Part shown: positions 47,310-56,561 of the stretch, piece by piece
How positions within the stretch are numbered: the stretch's first letter is position 1
How the letters are laid out: every line of letters begins with the position of its first letter
Origin: WHSW01 sp963722175
GTDB lineage: Bacteria > Actinomycetota > Thermoleophilia > Solirubrobacterales > 70-9
Reading direction: 5' to 3'
Length of the DNA: 64,000 nt
NCBI GenBank assembly: GCA_963722175.1
Contig: CAVRKA010000007.1
Span: 78,419-142,418 of the forward strand
The notes under the pieces: generated by a model
Seen by the model: only the letters and a program-made list of their open reading frames with translations
Database searches by the model: none
Told to the model about the DNA's origin: nothing
Translations under genes and position numbers: made by a program

Positions 47310-48494
47310 GTGGTCGAACCGTCGCACCGGCTCGGATCGCCCCGCGCGATCGCCGTGCTCGGCGCGTTCGCGGCGCTGACGCTGCCGACCGCCGGGTCGG
47401 CGGCGCCGAAGTCGGACGCGCCCGGCCGGATGACGACGAGCGGCAACGACTCCGAGTTGGTGAGAGCCATACCGATCGCCAACCAGGCGTACGCCAGGGA
47501 GCGCGTGGTGATGTCGATCGGCCCGGAGAAGCTGCCGGATCTGGTGCTCGGCGACCGCCTGTGGACAAGCGCGGAGGTCCAGGTCTCGACCACATGCGTC
47601 TACCCCGGCCCCCGCTGCGTCGGGCGCCGCTACGACGTCAACCCCTGGATCACCGCGCGTCTGGTCCTCGCCGGAGCGCCGAACGCAGCTGCCCCCGGGC
47701 TGGCGCTGTCCGAGGACGTGACGGTGCACTGCAAGCAACTGCGCCCGAATCGGAACCACCACTGCACGCTCGTGATGCCGAACTCGGAAACGGCCATCAC
47801 GAACCCGGCGGCGCTGCCCTGCCCCGCGACCGATTGCTACGTGAACCTGCTCGTCGGCGCGTGGGCCCCTAAGGCGGAGCCCGGCAACCGAGTGGTCGTC
47901 GGCGACGACCTCCCGGATGGCGACGTGCGACAGGACAAGGGTCGCATCAACGTGGTCGTCGAGCCGTTCGGGCGCCCGGCGCCCGCCGAGCTCGCATCGG
48001 CGGTGCTCGTGAACGACGCGCTGCCCCTGGCCGAGCCGAAGCCGACGAAGAGCCGGGTCGTCTACTCGGTCGAGATCCCGGCGGCGCGCAAGGGCGAGGT
48101 GCTGGCCTTCGACGCGAGCTACGTGGCCACCATCGATCACCTTCGGTTCAACACCTACGTCGGCAGCCGCGTAATCCTCGCCGACACCCCGGATTCGACC
48201 AAGTCGTCCGGAATCGCCAAGGCGGTCGCGCTGCTCGGCGGCAGTGCCACCGAGCACAACGGGTTCAATTGCACCCTCGGAAAGAGCGGTTACTCGACTC
48301 CCTGTGTCGTCGCGAAGGCCGGTGCAACCCGGATCACCGAGGATGCCGTCGACGATCTGGGCCAGCCGGTCCCGCTCTACCTCAACCTGGTCGGGGCGGC
48401 GGCGCCGAAGCTCACGGAGAGCCTGGAGCCGGATGATGCGGTGAGCCTCAGTCCCGGTGACGGCCTGCGCGTTCTGCGCTTCCCACCGGACTAG
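47310..48494 (+). CDS. Exported Cys protein of unknown family, paralog A
   Basis: A 394-residue protein. The GTG start at 47310 gives a signal peptide (SPRAIAVLGAFAALTLPTAGSAA). It is rich in beta strands and has conserved Cys segments: TTCVYPGPRCVGRRY, RPNRNHHCTLVMPN, CPATDCYVNL, NGFNCTLGKSGY and TPCVVAKAG, ending PLYLNLVG. The same segments occur in the convergent gene downstream, so the two are paralogs. I do not recognise the family; an extracellular disulfide-bonded beta protein is likely. Confidence 0.7.
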   Translation: MVEPSHRLGSPRAIAVLGAFAALTLPTAGSAAPKSDAPGRMTTSGNDSELVRAIPIANQAYARERVVMSIGPEKLPDLVLGDRLWTSAEVQVSTTCVYPGPRCVGRRYDVNPWITARLVLAGAPNAAAPGLALSEDVTVHCKQLRPNRNHHCTLVMPNSETAITNPAALPCPATDCYVNLLVGAWAPKAEPGNRVVVGDDLPDGDVRQDKGRINVVVEPFGRPAPAELASAVLVNDALPLAEPKPTKSRVVYSVEIPAARKGEVLAFDASYVATIDHLRFNTYVGSRVILADTPDSTKSSGIAKAVALLGGSATEHNGFNCTLGKSGYSTPCVVAKAGATRITEDAVDDLGQPVPLYLNLVGAAAPKLTESLEPDDAVSLSPGDGLRVLRFPPD

Positions 48495-48514
48495 CGGATC
48501 GCGCGGACCCGGCC

Positions 48515-49678
48515 TCACCCTCCGGAGATCCGCGTGATGCGCAGGCCGCCGCCGGGCAGGACGTGCGCCGCGCCGCCGCCCTTCGGCTGCGCCTCCTTCA
48601 GGAATCCGCGCGAGATCAGGTTCACGTAGAGGGGGATGGGTCTTCCCCGCCGGTCCACGGGCGTCCGCGCGACGGTGGTCAGCCCGGCCTTCCGGGACAC
48701 GCACGGCGTGCGGTACGCGCTGGGCCCATGTGTGCAGTTGAAGCCGTTGGCCTCGGTGAACGTTCGCGGAGCTCCGGCGGACCTGGCGAGCGGGCCGGAC
48801 GTGACCTTGTGCCGACCCTGGGCGAGGATGATCCGGCTCGAGTCGAAGACGGCGTTGTCGAGGTGACCGACGTCGAGGATCTGCCTTGCGCGCGCGATGA
48901 GGACGTCGCCTCGCTGGAGATTGGACAGCCTCACCGAGTACACGGACGTCCAACCGCCGCTGCGGTCCATCGGGATCCTGCGGCTCACGCGCCGCGCGCT
49001 TGCGGCCTTCCGGACCCGGGGCCGCACGCCGGCGCGGATCACCGCCGCGCTGACCCTACCCTTCCCTCTCCTGACGCCACCGCTCGGCGTATCCGCCCCG
49101 ATCACCAGCCGGTTCCCGGCCCTCGCGCTCGGATGGTGGGCGGAGACGACGAGATTGATGTGGCAGCGTGCTCGCGGGCACGGAAGGCGACGGGGGGAGC
49201 GCACCGTCATCCCGCCGTTCGGGATCACCAGGACGCAGTGGTGGTTTCGGTTGGGGCGCCGCTGACCGCACTCCAGGGATTCGCGGCGGGAGATCCGCCT
49301 TGCCGACGGGCCGTGGGTCGCCCTCGACGATGCTCCCGCCACGAGCCACGCCTTGACCCGCGGGTCGAACGAATAGAGGCGTCCGATGCAGCGGCGCTCG
49401 ATGAGCGCGCACGTGTTCGTGACCTGCACCTCGCCCAACGCGCGCAACCGGTCGCCCCGGCGGAGCGTCGGCAGCTCGTGCGCAGCGAGGCTGAGCGCCA
49501 CCCGCGGCCCGGCGCCCGGGTGTCGCGTGATCGGGATCGTGTCCACGCGCTCCGCGTCGCCGGTCGTCGTCGCGGTCTCGATCCCGGCGGCCGCTTCCCC
49601 GCCCGCCGGCGGCGGCGTGGATCCTGCCGCGATAAGTACCGCGGCGGCAATCAGGCCCGCTAGCCCAACCTGCCGCAT
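48515..49678 (-). CDS. Exported Cys protein of unknown family, paralog B
   Basis: A 387-residue protein with a signal peptide (MRQVGLAGLIAAAVLIAAGS). It matches the convergent gene through NTCALIERRCIGRLY, RPNRNHHCVLVIPN, CPRARCHINL, NGFNCTHGPSAY, TPCVSRKAG and PLYVNLIS, in the same order and spacing. The mature chain is richer in Arg than paralog A. The genes lie tail to tail, 20 bp apart. Unknown function; the inverted duplication suggests an old tandem-inversion event. Confidence 0.7.
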   Translation of the reverse strand: MRQVGLAGLIAAAVLIAAGSTPPPAGGEAAAGIETATTTGDAERVDTIPITRHPGAGPRVALSLAAHELPTLRRGDRLRALGEVQVTNTCALIERRCIGRLYSFDPRVKAWLVAGASSRATHGPSARRISRRESLECGQRRPNRNHHCVLVIPNGGMTVRSPRRLPCPRARCHINLVVSAHHPSARAGNRLVIGADTPSGGVRRGKGRVSAAVIRAGVRPRVRKAASARRVSRRIPMDRSGGWTSVYSVRLSNLQRGDVLIARARQILDVGHLDNAVFDSSRIILAQGRHKVTSGPLARSAGAPRTFTEANGFNCTHGPSAYRTPCVSRKAGLTTVARTPVDRRGRPIPLYVNLISRGFLKEAQPKGGGAAHVLPGGGLRITRISGG

Positions 49679-49790
49679 CCCTGCGGAGCCTTACCGCAAA
49701 GCCGGTCGGATGCAACCCCGCGCGCCCGATACGGGCGGCTTGACTCTCGATCGAAGCGGGGTACGTTTCCCGTCACACGGAAGGCGCGGC

Positions 49791-51014
49791 ATGCGACGGA
49801 TCGCTCCCAGCTCCAGTTCACGCGCGGTCACCGGATCGCTCATTAGGCGACCCGCGCGGCGCGGGCGGGTGGCCCTCTGCTTCGCGGGCGCCCTCCTTGC
49901 CCTGGTCGTGCTCGTCCTCCCAGCCGCCGTCGGCGCGAAGCCGAAGTCGAAGTACTCACGGCTGCTGGACACGATCTTCGTCCCACCGACCCCTCCGCAG
50001 GGCGACGACTACCGGCCGAGCCGGATCAAGCTCGAGGAGGGCGAGCGCTACCGCGTCGTCGTCGAGGGCGAGGTGGAGTACCGCGACACGCTCAAGCCCT
50101 ACGGCGAGATCACGACCAGGGCCGATCCCCTCTATTGCTTCTTCGGCACGCCGCCGTTCACGTGCGACACCTCGACCTGGGACGGCTACGCGTACCTCCT
50201 GCTCAAGTTTCCGGAGATCGACCCGGAGGCTCAGGGAGACCTCGGCCAGCCGCTGCACAAGTTCGCGGGGGTCCCGCTGCCCCCGTACGCGGAAAGCCAC
50301 CGCTATGAGGCCGTCTTCCGCGCGCACCAGCGCTCGCTTGACGACCGCAACGAGCGGCGCGGCGACGCTGCGGGCAAGAAGCTTCCGCTGCTGGCGCAGT
50401 GCAATTGCAACCCCGGGTCCGCCGGCAGCGGGTTCCTGGTCGACATCTTCGGCGCCGAGACCCGCCCGAACGCGTGCCCCGAGATGCGGACCGACGACGG
50501 CGAGCCCGCGGGGGCCCAGCGCCGCTGCGAGTGGGCCGTTCCGTTCACCGTCAAGCAGAGCGGCATCCAGACTCGGCCCTCCCTGCCGCCCGAGTCGGAC
50601 CTGATCTCCACGACGACTGTCGGGCAGGGCGAGATCTACTTCAGCGACAAGCCCGACCCGAAGCCGCGGGAGCCGGACAAGGGAGCCGTCAAGAGCTTCG
50701 AGCTCCGCCAGGTCGACGAGTACCTCCGTCCGACCGGCGTCATCGACGTGGTTGAGTCCGTCTTCGTTTTCAACCGCGGTTTTCGCCCGGCGCTTCGCGA
50801 GGACAAGGGAACCGAGCTGGTGATCACTCCGTTCCTCACCTCGTCGAGCGACGTGAGCTGCCGGCCGGGGATCGGTTTGGTCAGGCTGCGCGACGGTTCC
50901 ACGGACGAGCTGGCGCTCGACCAGTACAGCTGCAACCTCCGGCGCACGTTCGTCGAGGGCCCGGCCGAGAACCAGGCGGTGAGGATCGAGATCAAGGGGC
51001 CGAGGGAGCTCTAG
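49791..51014 (+). CDS. Exported protein of unknown function
   Basis: A 407-residue protein. The ATG at 49791 (GGAAGG upstream) gives a long basic N-region and a hydrophobic stretch ALCFAGALLALVVLVLPAAVGA, then a KPKSKYSRLL start to the mature part. It contains several Cys pairs (LYCFFGTPPFTC, AQCNCNPG, ACPEM, RRCEWAVPFTV) and mixed beta sequence (GERYRVVVEGEVEY). No family recognised. It converges with the RlpA-like gene with a 4-base overlap. Confidence 0.68.
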   Translation: MRRIAPSSSSRAVTGSLIRRPARRGRVALCFAGALLALVVLVLPAAVGAKPKSKYSRLLDTIFVPPTPPQGDDYRPSRIKLEEGERYRVVVEGEVEYRDTLKPYGEITTRADPLYCFFGTPPFTCDTSTWDGYAYLLLKFPEIDPEAQGDLGQPLHKFAGVPLPPYAESHRYEAVFRAHQRSLDDRNERRGDAAGKKLPLLAQCNCNPGSAGSGFLVDIFGAETRPNACPEMRTDDGEPAGAQRRCEWAVPFTVKQSGIQTRPSLPPESDLISTTTVGQGEIYFSDKPDPKPREPDKGAVKSFELRQVDEYLRPTGVIDVVESVFVFNRGFRPALREDKGTELVITPFLTSSSDVSCRPGIGLVRLRDGSTDELALDQYSCNLRRTFVEGPAENQAVRIEIKGPREL

Positions 51015-51673
51015 CCGCGGGGGGTGATCTTCGCGACCCGGACGTCGTCGGTGTACTCGAACCGCAGCGCCTCGGCGGTTGCCTGGGTCAGGTCCCACTT
51101 GGCGCCGTTCGCGAACGGGCCCCGGTCGATCACCGTCGTGCGGACGAAGCGGCCGTTGTAGCTGAGCACCACCCTCGTCCCGCAGGGGAGGGTCCGATGG
51201 GCGACGCCGGGCGTGCGGGTGGTCAGCGTCTCGCCGCAGGCGGTCTCGTTGCCGAAGAACCCGGGTCCGTACCAGGTCGCCAGCTGCGAGGGCATCGCAT
51301 TGATCAGGGCGTCGGAGGTGTCCGGATCGAGGATGCCGTCGACCCGGAGGTCGGCGTCGTGCTGGAACGCCTCGACGGCGACCTCGGTCGCCTCCTCGAA
51401 CCGGCCGACGAGGGCCGGCCGGCCGTAGTCCTTGGCGTTCAGGATCCAGTTCAGGGTCGCCACGTCCCGCCCACAGTCGCCGAGCTCCAGGGTGCGACGG
51501 CCGAGCTGCTTGCGCGGGCAGTCGGGGGTGGTCACCGATGCCCCGTCGCCCACGCCTCCCGAGCCCGTCGCGCTGGTACCGCCGCTGGACGCCTGCGCCC
51601 CGGCGACGCCGGCGAGCGCGGCGGCGATCGTGGCGAGCGCGACTACGGCGTTGCGACAGCGGGCCTGGTGCAT
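51011..51673 (-). CDS. Exported peptidoglycan-binding RlpA-like protein
   Basis: A 220-residue protein with a signal peptide. Residues about 55-125 form a PG_binding_1 domain (LGDCGRDVATLNWILNAKDYG, AVEAFQHDADLRVDGILD). The rest is a double-psi beta-barrel of the RlpA/3D type: ATWYGPGFFGNETACG, HRTLPCGTRVVLSYNG and VIDRGPFANGAKWDLTQATAEAL, including the conserved Asp of D-R-G-P. It likely binds or cleaves cell-wall glycan. Two Cys could form a disulfide. Confidence 0.85.
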   Translation of the reverse strand: MHQARCRNAVVALATIAAALAGVAGAQASSGGTSATGSGGVGDGASVTTPDCPRKQLGRRTLELGDCGRDVATLNWILNAKDYGRPALVGRFEEATEVAVEAFQHDADLRVDGILDPDTSDALINAMPSQLATWYGPGFFGNETACGETLTTRTPGVAHRTLPCGTRVVLSYNGRFVRTTVIDRGPFANGAKWDLTQATAEALRFEYTDDVRVAKITPRG

Positions 51674-51750
51674 CCCCTCTTCGATCGACCGGGACTCGGC
51701 CGGCTGCAGGCGTGCAACGGCGCTCGCGCCGGCGGCCCTAGGATCGGGCC

Positions 51751-52239
51751 ATGAGCTGGCGCGTCGCGCGGGCGATCCTGGCGCTGCCGTTCGTGGCCAC
51801 GGTGGTCGTCCCGGCGATCATCCTCGCCGCCGGCGGCGGCTCGGCCCGGGACCTCTCTGGCGCCGCCCGTGCGGCGACGATCGTCGTCGGCGCCCTGCTG
51901 ATCTGTGCCGGCCTCGCCCTCTTCGTCTCGACCGTGAGGCTGTTCGCGACCGAGGGTCGCGGGACGCTGGCGCCCTGGGACCCGCCCGAGCGGCTCGTCG
52001 TCCGTGGCCCCTATCGCCACCTGCGCCACCCGATGATCACCGGGGTCTCGCTGACCCTGGCCGGCGAGGTCCTGGTCTTCGCCTCGACCGCGATCGCGAT
52101 CGAGCTCGCGATCTTCGTCACCGTCAACCTCGCCTACCTGCCGCTGGTCGAGGAGCCGGCGCTGGTCCGCCGCTTCGGCGCGGACTACGAGCGCTACATG
52201 GCCGAGGTCGGGCGCTGGCTACCGCGCCTGCGGCGCTAG
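51751..52239 (+). CDS. Isoprenylcysteine carboxyl methyltransferase-family membrane protein
   Basis: A 162-residue protein with 4-5 hydrophobic segments and the ICMT/PEMT motif VVRGPYRHLRHPMITGVSL, a SAM-binding signature (RHPxY variant with Met), then LVEEPALVRRFGADYERYM, the acidic 'E.L...FG..Y..Y' motif. It methylates unknown lipids or small molecules at the membrane. The end overlaps the convergent MFS gene by 21 bases. Confidence 0.82.
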   Translation: MSWRVARAILALPFVATVVVPAIILAAGGGSARDLSGAARAATIVVGALLICAGLALFVSTVRLFATEGRGTLAPWDPPERLVVRGPYRHLRHPMITGVSLTLAGEVLVFASTAIAIELAIFVTVNLAYLPLVEEPALVRRFGADYERYMAEVGRWLPRLRR

Positions 52240-53403
52240 CCGTCGGCGTCCGAGCCAGGCGATCAGCGCCGAGAGGGCGGCGAACCCGAAGGCGAGCAGG
52301 AAGACGGTCTTGGTCCCGGTGTCGTCAACGATCGCTCCGGCCAAGGCGGTGCCGATGCCCAGCCCACCCTGGTAGGCCGCGCCGACCCACGAGGTCGCCT
52401 CGGCCGCCGTTCCCACTGGAGCGACGTCGTCGATCAGCGCCAGCCCGACGCTGTTCATCGGCGCGACCATCAGGCCCGCCACCCCGGCCAGCACCGCGAG
52501 CACGGCGATCGTCTCGGCGGCCGCGAGCGGCGCTGTGAACGCCGCCATGACCGCGAGGAGGAGCGCGTAGCGCCGCGCGGTCGCGCGACGCGCCCGCGCC
52601 CCGTACACAACCCCGCCGATCATGCTGCCGAGCGCGAGAGCCGCCAGCACCGCGCCGGCGGCGGCCGCGGCGCCGTGGGCCTTGGCGAACGCGGGCACCG
52701 CGACGTCTAGCGCCCCGAACATCACCCCTACCGGGACGTCCGTGGCGACCAGTGCGCGCATCCCGGGGCTGGCCATGGCCCCCGCGCGGCCGACGGTGCG
52801 GGGCTTGGGCCGCCACGCCCGGGACGCCGGCGTCGCCGCGAGCGCCAGCACGCCGAGCAGCTCCGCGGTGGCGATCGCGATCACCGCCGCGGCCGGTGAG
52901 CCGAGCGCGATCAGAGCAGCGGCGATCAACGGGCCCGTGATGAAGAAGACCTCCAGGATGACCGCCTGCAGCGCGTACGCGCTGGTCAGCTGGTCCGGAT
53001 GGTCGACCAGGTCGGCCCACAGTGGCCGGGTCGAGGACAGCATCGGCGCGTGCAGGCAGCCCGCAATCACCGCGCATGCGATCGGGATCGCGAGCGGCGC
53101 GCCCGCGAGCGTCGTCGCGACCAGCGCCCAGAACCCGGCCGCCGACCCAAGCGCCAGCCACGGCAGCGTCCGCGACTGGCCGTGGCGGTCGACCAGCCGG
53201 CCGCGCATCGGGTTGGAAACAGCGCTCGAGATCGCCAGCGCCGCGGTCACTGCGCCGGCCGACGCGAACGAGCCCGTCTCGTCCTGCACCAGCAACACGA
53301 GCGGCAGCGCGATCCCGACGCTAACGCCGGCGAGGATGCTCGAGCCGACGACGACCTGGACCTGGCGCTTTCGCAGCAGCGCGGTGTACGCGGTGTACGG
53401 CAT
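52219..53403 (-). CDS. MFS transporter
   Basis: A 394-residue protein with 12 hydrophobic segments and the loop motif GRLVDRHGQSRTLPW in place of the DxxGRR signature. Further MFS features are GAAYQGGLGIGTALAGAIVD near TM11. The layout is typical of drug or sugar efflux-type MFS with unknown substrate. It is divergent from nothing: rnpB and its terminator lie upstream on the same strand, so its promoter must lie within 20 bases or be shared with rnpB read-through. Confidence 0.82.
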   Translation of the reverse strand: MPYTAYTALLRKRQVQVVVGSSILAGVSVGIALPLVLLVQDETGSFASAGAVTAALAISSAVSNPMRGRLVDRHGQSRTLPWLALGSAAGFWALVATTLAGAPLAIPIACAVIAGCLHAPMLSSTRPLWADLVDHPDQLTSAYALQAVILEVFFITGPLIAAALIALGSPAAAVIAIATAELLGVLALAATPASRAWRPKPRTVGRAGAMASPGMRALVATDVPVGVMFGALDVAVPAFAKAHGAAAAAGAVLAALALGSMIGGVVYGARARRATARRYALLLAVMAAFTAPLAAAETIAVLAVLAGVAGLMVAPMNSVGLALIDDVAPVGTAAEATSWVGAAYQGGLGIGTALAGAIVDDTGTKTVFLLAFGFAALSALIAWLGRRRLAPQAR

Positions 53404-53425
53404 CCGATGAGGGTGCCAAATGGAA

Positions 53426-53447
53426 GAGGCCCCCTTGCGGGGGCCTC
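53426..53447 (-). terminator. Intrinsic terminator of rnpB
   Basis: A 9-bp GC hairpin, GAGGCCCCC and GGGGGCCTC around a 4-base loop, is followed on the minus strand by TTCC. It sits 8 bases after the RNase P RNA 3' end and before the MFS gene. Confidence 0.75.
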
Positions 53448-53454
53448 TTCGTCA

Positions 53455-53816
53455 GCTGGTCTGTAATCCGGATTCTGTCTAGTACAGCCATCCATCTCGC
53501 CGGGTCCTAGGTCCCAGCGGGGCTTTCGCCCTGCGGCCCACCTGGATCTCGCCGGGCCGGGTCGACGATCCTGCTTGGCCTTGCACCGGGCGGGGTTTGC
53601 CTGGCCGCCGCGTCACCGCGACGCCGGTGCGCTCTTACCGCACCATTTCACCCTTGCCTGTGCGCGCCTTAGCTATTGGCGCGCCATCGGCGGTGTATTT
53701 CTGTGGCACTTTCCCGCGGGTTTCCCCGGGTGGGCGTTACCCACCGTCCTTGCCCTGTGGTGTCCGGACTTTCCTCGAGAGATTCACACCTCCCGCGACT
53801 GCACAACCAGCTCCTC
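53455..53816 (-). ncRNA. rnpB: RNase P RNA, bacterial type A
   Basis: Catalytic RNA that trims tRNA 5' leaders. On the minus strand it starts GAGGAGCTGGTTGTGCAGTCGC and shows the invariant cores GAGGAAAGTCCGGACACCACAG, GGGCAAGG, GGTAACGCCC, GAAATGGTGCGGTAAGAGCGCACC and GGCAAACCCC. It closes with the 3' segment ACAGAATCCGGATTACAGACC that pairs with the 5' core (P4). Length about 360 nt. Ends are placed by pairing of the terminal helix. Confidence 0.95.
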
Positions 53817-53858
53817 GATTGTACGGGGCGCAAGCGGTTCGGGGAACCGCCCGTGCGC

Positions 53859-54095
53859 CTACGAAAGCTCGGACCCGCAGCGCTCGCAACCGGACGCGAC
53901 CTGGATCCGCCCGCCGCAGACGGGGCACCCGGCTTCACCCTGGTGAGTGAGGTCCTCCCACACCGCGAGGAGCCGCTCCTCGAGTGAGACCCCACCATCG
54001 GGTAGCTGCGGCTCGAACAGCCGCGCTGCCGGGCGCACCGCCGCGGGCGGATCCGTGACGAGCGCCGAGCGCCTGCGTGTCGCGACCGCGCTCAT
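53859..54095 (-). CDS. Small zinc-ribbon protein in operon with lexA
   Basis: A 78-residue protein whose C-terminal part, CPVCGGRIQVASGCERCG, is a four-Cys zinc ribbon (CxxC, 9 residues, CxxC). The N-terminal part is basic then helical (LEERLLAVWEDLTH). Its ATG overlaps the lexA stop as TGATG, so it should be induced with lexA in the SOS response. It may bind DNA or a ribonucleoprotein; function unknown. Confidence 0.65.
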   Translation of the reverse strand: MSAVATRRRSALVTDPPAAVRPAARLFEPQLPDGGVSLEERLLAVWEDLTHQGEAGCPVCGGRIQVASGCERCGSELS

Positions 54096-54697
54096 CAGAC
54101 TTTCCTGAAGACTCCGACCACCCGGCCGAGCAGCTGTGCCTCGGCAGTGCGGATCGGCTTGTAGGCCTTGTTCGCCGGCTCGAGCCGGACCTTGTCCTTC
54201 TCGCGATAGAAGCTCTTCACGGTCGCCTCGTCGCCGATCAGCGCGACGACGATCTCGCCGTCGTCGGCGACCTCGGTCGGGCGGACGACGACGAAGTCGT
54301 CCTCGAGAATGCCGGCGCCGATCATCGAGTCGCCCTTGACCCGGAGGATGTAGTCGCCGGTCTCGCCGCCGATCACGTCCGGAACCTCGAGGTAGTCCTC
54401 GATGTTCTCCTCGGCGAGGATCGGCTCGCCGGCGGCGACCTGGCCGACCAGCGGCAGCCCGGCCGGCTGCATGACCTTCTTCGCCTTGTCGACCAGGAGC
54501 TCGATCGCCCGAGGCTTGGTCGGGTCGCGGCGCAGGAGGCCGATCTTCTCGAGGTTGGCGAGGTGGGCGTGCACGGTCGACGAGGAGTGCAGGCCGACGG
54601 CCTTGCCGATCTCACGGACGGTGGGCGGGTATCCGGTCTTCTGGGCGTACTTGCCGATGAAGTCGAAGATCTCCTTCTGACGCTTGGTCAGGTCCAC
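54095..54697 (-). CDS. lexA: LexA repressor
   Basis: This 200-residue SOS repressor has an N-terminal winged helix (LTKRQKEIFDFIGKYAQKTGYPPTVREIG, recognition helix SSSTVHAHL). The autocleavage site is Ala89-Gly90 (VAAGEP), with the catalytic dyad Ser124 (GDSMI) and Lys161 (ATVKSF). The GTG start at 54697 has GGAGCG upstream and matches the family N-terminus. A LexA box lies 30 bases upstream, so it is autoregulated. RecA-ssDNA would trigger cleavage. Confidence 0.96.
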   Translation of the reverse strand: MDLTKRQKEIFDFIGKYAQKTGYPPTVREIGKAVGLHSSSTVHAHLANLEKIGLLRRDPTKPRAIELLVDKAKKVMQPAGLPLVGQVAAGEPILAEENIEDYLEVPDVIGGETGDYILRVKGDSMIGAGILEDDFVVVRPTEVADDGEIVVALIGDEATVKSFYREKDKVRLEPANKAYKPIRTAEAQLLGRVVGVFRKV

Positions 54698-54726
54698 TGG
54701 CGGCTCGCTCCTTCGATCGTTGAACA

Positions 54727-54738
54727 GAACATATGTTC
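54727..54738 (-). promoter_or_regulatory. LexA operator upstream of lexA
   Basis: The palindrome GAACATATGTTC matches the Gram-positive/actinobacterial SOS box (CGAAC-N4-GTTCG; one outer base differs). It is 29 bases before the lexA GTG, in the expected place for autorepression. Confidence 0.88.
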
Positions 54739-54797
54739 GGATAGTAGATACCCCTCCGGACAGATGCAACCTCCGTCTAGAATCGCCTCTCCCTCAA

Positions 54798-54883
<86 letters not shown>

Positions 54884-55005
54884 TCGGCAAGCAAGCGTTC
54901 GGGACATGTCGCTCACGCCGGATCGGCGGATCCGCGCTTCTGCTTGTCGCGGAGGCTGTCGCATGAACGCTGACCAGGCGCGAATCGGCTCGATCTGAAA
55001 ACGGC

Positions 55006-55021
55006 AGGGCCTTCCGGCCCT
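55006..55021 (-). terminator. Hairpin after the IS1182-type transposase
   Basis: AGGGCC-TTCC-GGCCCT lies 5 bases after the transposase stop and is followed on the minus strand by GCCGTTTTC. It could end the transposase mRNA and lie near the element end. Confidence 0.5.
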
Positions 55022-55025
55022 CGCC

Positions 55026-56450
55026 TCAGGCGGTCGCGGCCGCCAAGGTGTGTCGGTGGAGCTTCAGCAGGTTGTGGGTGGCCGCGATCAGGCGCCATTC
55101 CGAGCGGACCGCCGCCCGGCCCCGACGTTTGAACCGCCCCGCGCGCCGGTTCTGCTTGATGTCGGCGAAGACGGGCTCGACCATCCACTGTCGCCGCGAA
55201 TAAAGGTCGGCGCCCTTGTCGGTCTGGAGGGCCCTGCGCATGAAGTCGTAGGGCCCGCCGAGTCGTGTCTTTCGCGGCCCCTTGCGTTTGTCGGCGTCGG
55301 CGGCGGGGAGCGGTGTGATCCCGCGCTCACGCAGGCGATCGATGTGCTCGTTTGACCAGTAGCCGGCGTCGGCGAGCACGACCCCGGGGCGCTCCTTCAC
55401 GCCCGCCTCGGCGAGCTCTCGCTCGGCCGCGCAGATCATCGGGTCGAGCTGGGCGAAGTCGAGCCCGTCGGGGGCGATCTCGGCGGCGACGATGATCTGG
55501 CGTTCGGTGGTCACGGTCTGCGCGTTGTAGCCCTGCACGTAGCCGCGGTAGGCCTTCATGTTGCGGGAGTCGGGGTCGGTCGTGTTGATCTTGCCCTCGG
55601 GCTCGGCGGGCGGCGTGTGGGGATCCGGGGGGCGGCCGAAGCGCCGGCCATCCTTCATCACCCCACGGGCGCGATAGGCCTCGTAGTCGCGGTTGGCCTG
55701 ATGCTCGGCTCGCCAGTCTGAGACCAGGCGCCGGTGGCAGATCTCAAGCCGTTTCTCGCGCTCCTTCGGCACCGGCTCGGGGCTTGCTTGGCGCTCTTGT
55801 TCGAGGCGCTCCTTGGCCTCGCGAAGCCAGGCGCGCCGGCCCTCGCGGGTGGTCAGCTGCTCGGGGAGCTCATCGCCGCGGGCGGAGCCGTAAAGCTCGT
55901 CCTCGGCGGCGTCGATGCGCCCGGCCTCGGCAAGGATCTCCTGGGCGATCTGCTCGTAGGTTCGGGTGGCGTGGTTTGAGGCTGAGGCCTCGAGCTTCGA
56001 GCCGTCGACGGCGAGCACCGCGACCTCGACGATTCCGGCGTCGGCGCAGAGGCCGAGCACCTGGCCGAAGAGGTCGGCCAGGGCCTGCTGGTGGCGCACC
56101 CGAAAGCGGGCGATCGTCGCGTGGTCGGGGATCTGGTTGGCGCAGATCACCCGGAAGGCGACGTCCTCGCGGCAGCGGCGCTCGATCGCCCTCGCGGAGC
56201 GCTCGCCGACCGCGTAGGCGTAGGCGAGCAGGGTGAGCATCATCTTCGGCTCGTGCGCGGCGGCGCCGTGGCCGTCGGAGCGGTAGGCGGCGTAGAAGGG
56301 GTCGAGGTCGAGCTCGTCGATCGCCTCGATCACGAACCAGGCGAGGTGATCGTCGTCGAGCCAATCGCGGAGGTCCGGCGGCAGGAGCATCGGTCGGTCT
56401 CGGTCGCATGCGAGGAAGTTCTGAGCCATGGCCGCAGTTTCTTCCTGCAA
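55026..56450 (-). mobile_element. IS1182-family transposase
   Basis: A 474-residue DDE transposase: VAVLAVDGSKLEASAS (first Asp), VVLADAGYWSNEHIDRLRERG (second Asp) and RRQWMVEPVFADIKQNRRAGRF with the Glu of the Y/E..R box. N-terminal helices (WFVIEAIDELDLDPFYAAY, PKMMLTLLAYAYAVGERSARAIERRC) match IS1182/IS1380-like proteins. The coding frame is intact and could be active. I could not define terminal inverted repeats: candidates near 54995 (GATCTGAAAACGG) and 56473 (minus-strand GATCTTTTCGTTTTCCG) match only in part. It separates tRNA-Leu from an immunity-gene remnant. Confidence 0.9.
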
Positions 56451-56561
56451 ACGGACGGAAAACGAAAAGATCTGTGTGACAGCTCCACGCCAAAGTGAGA
56501 GCAGGATTAGCGAGCCCGCCGCGCCTCGCGTCCAGACGGTTCCCCCGGAGAGGGGAGCCGA

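Noticed and set aside
54990..56480. Defined terminal inverted repeats of the IS1182-type element
   Set aside because: The candidate ends match over only a few bases, so boundaries are not reported.
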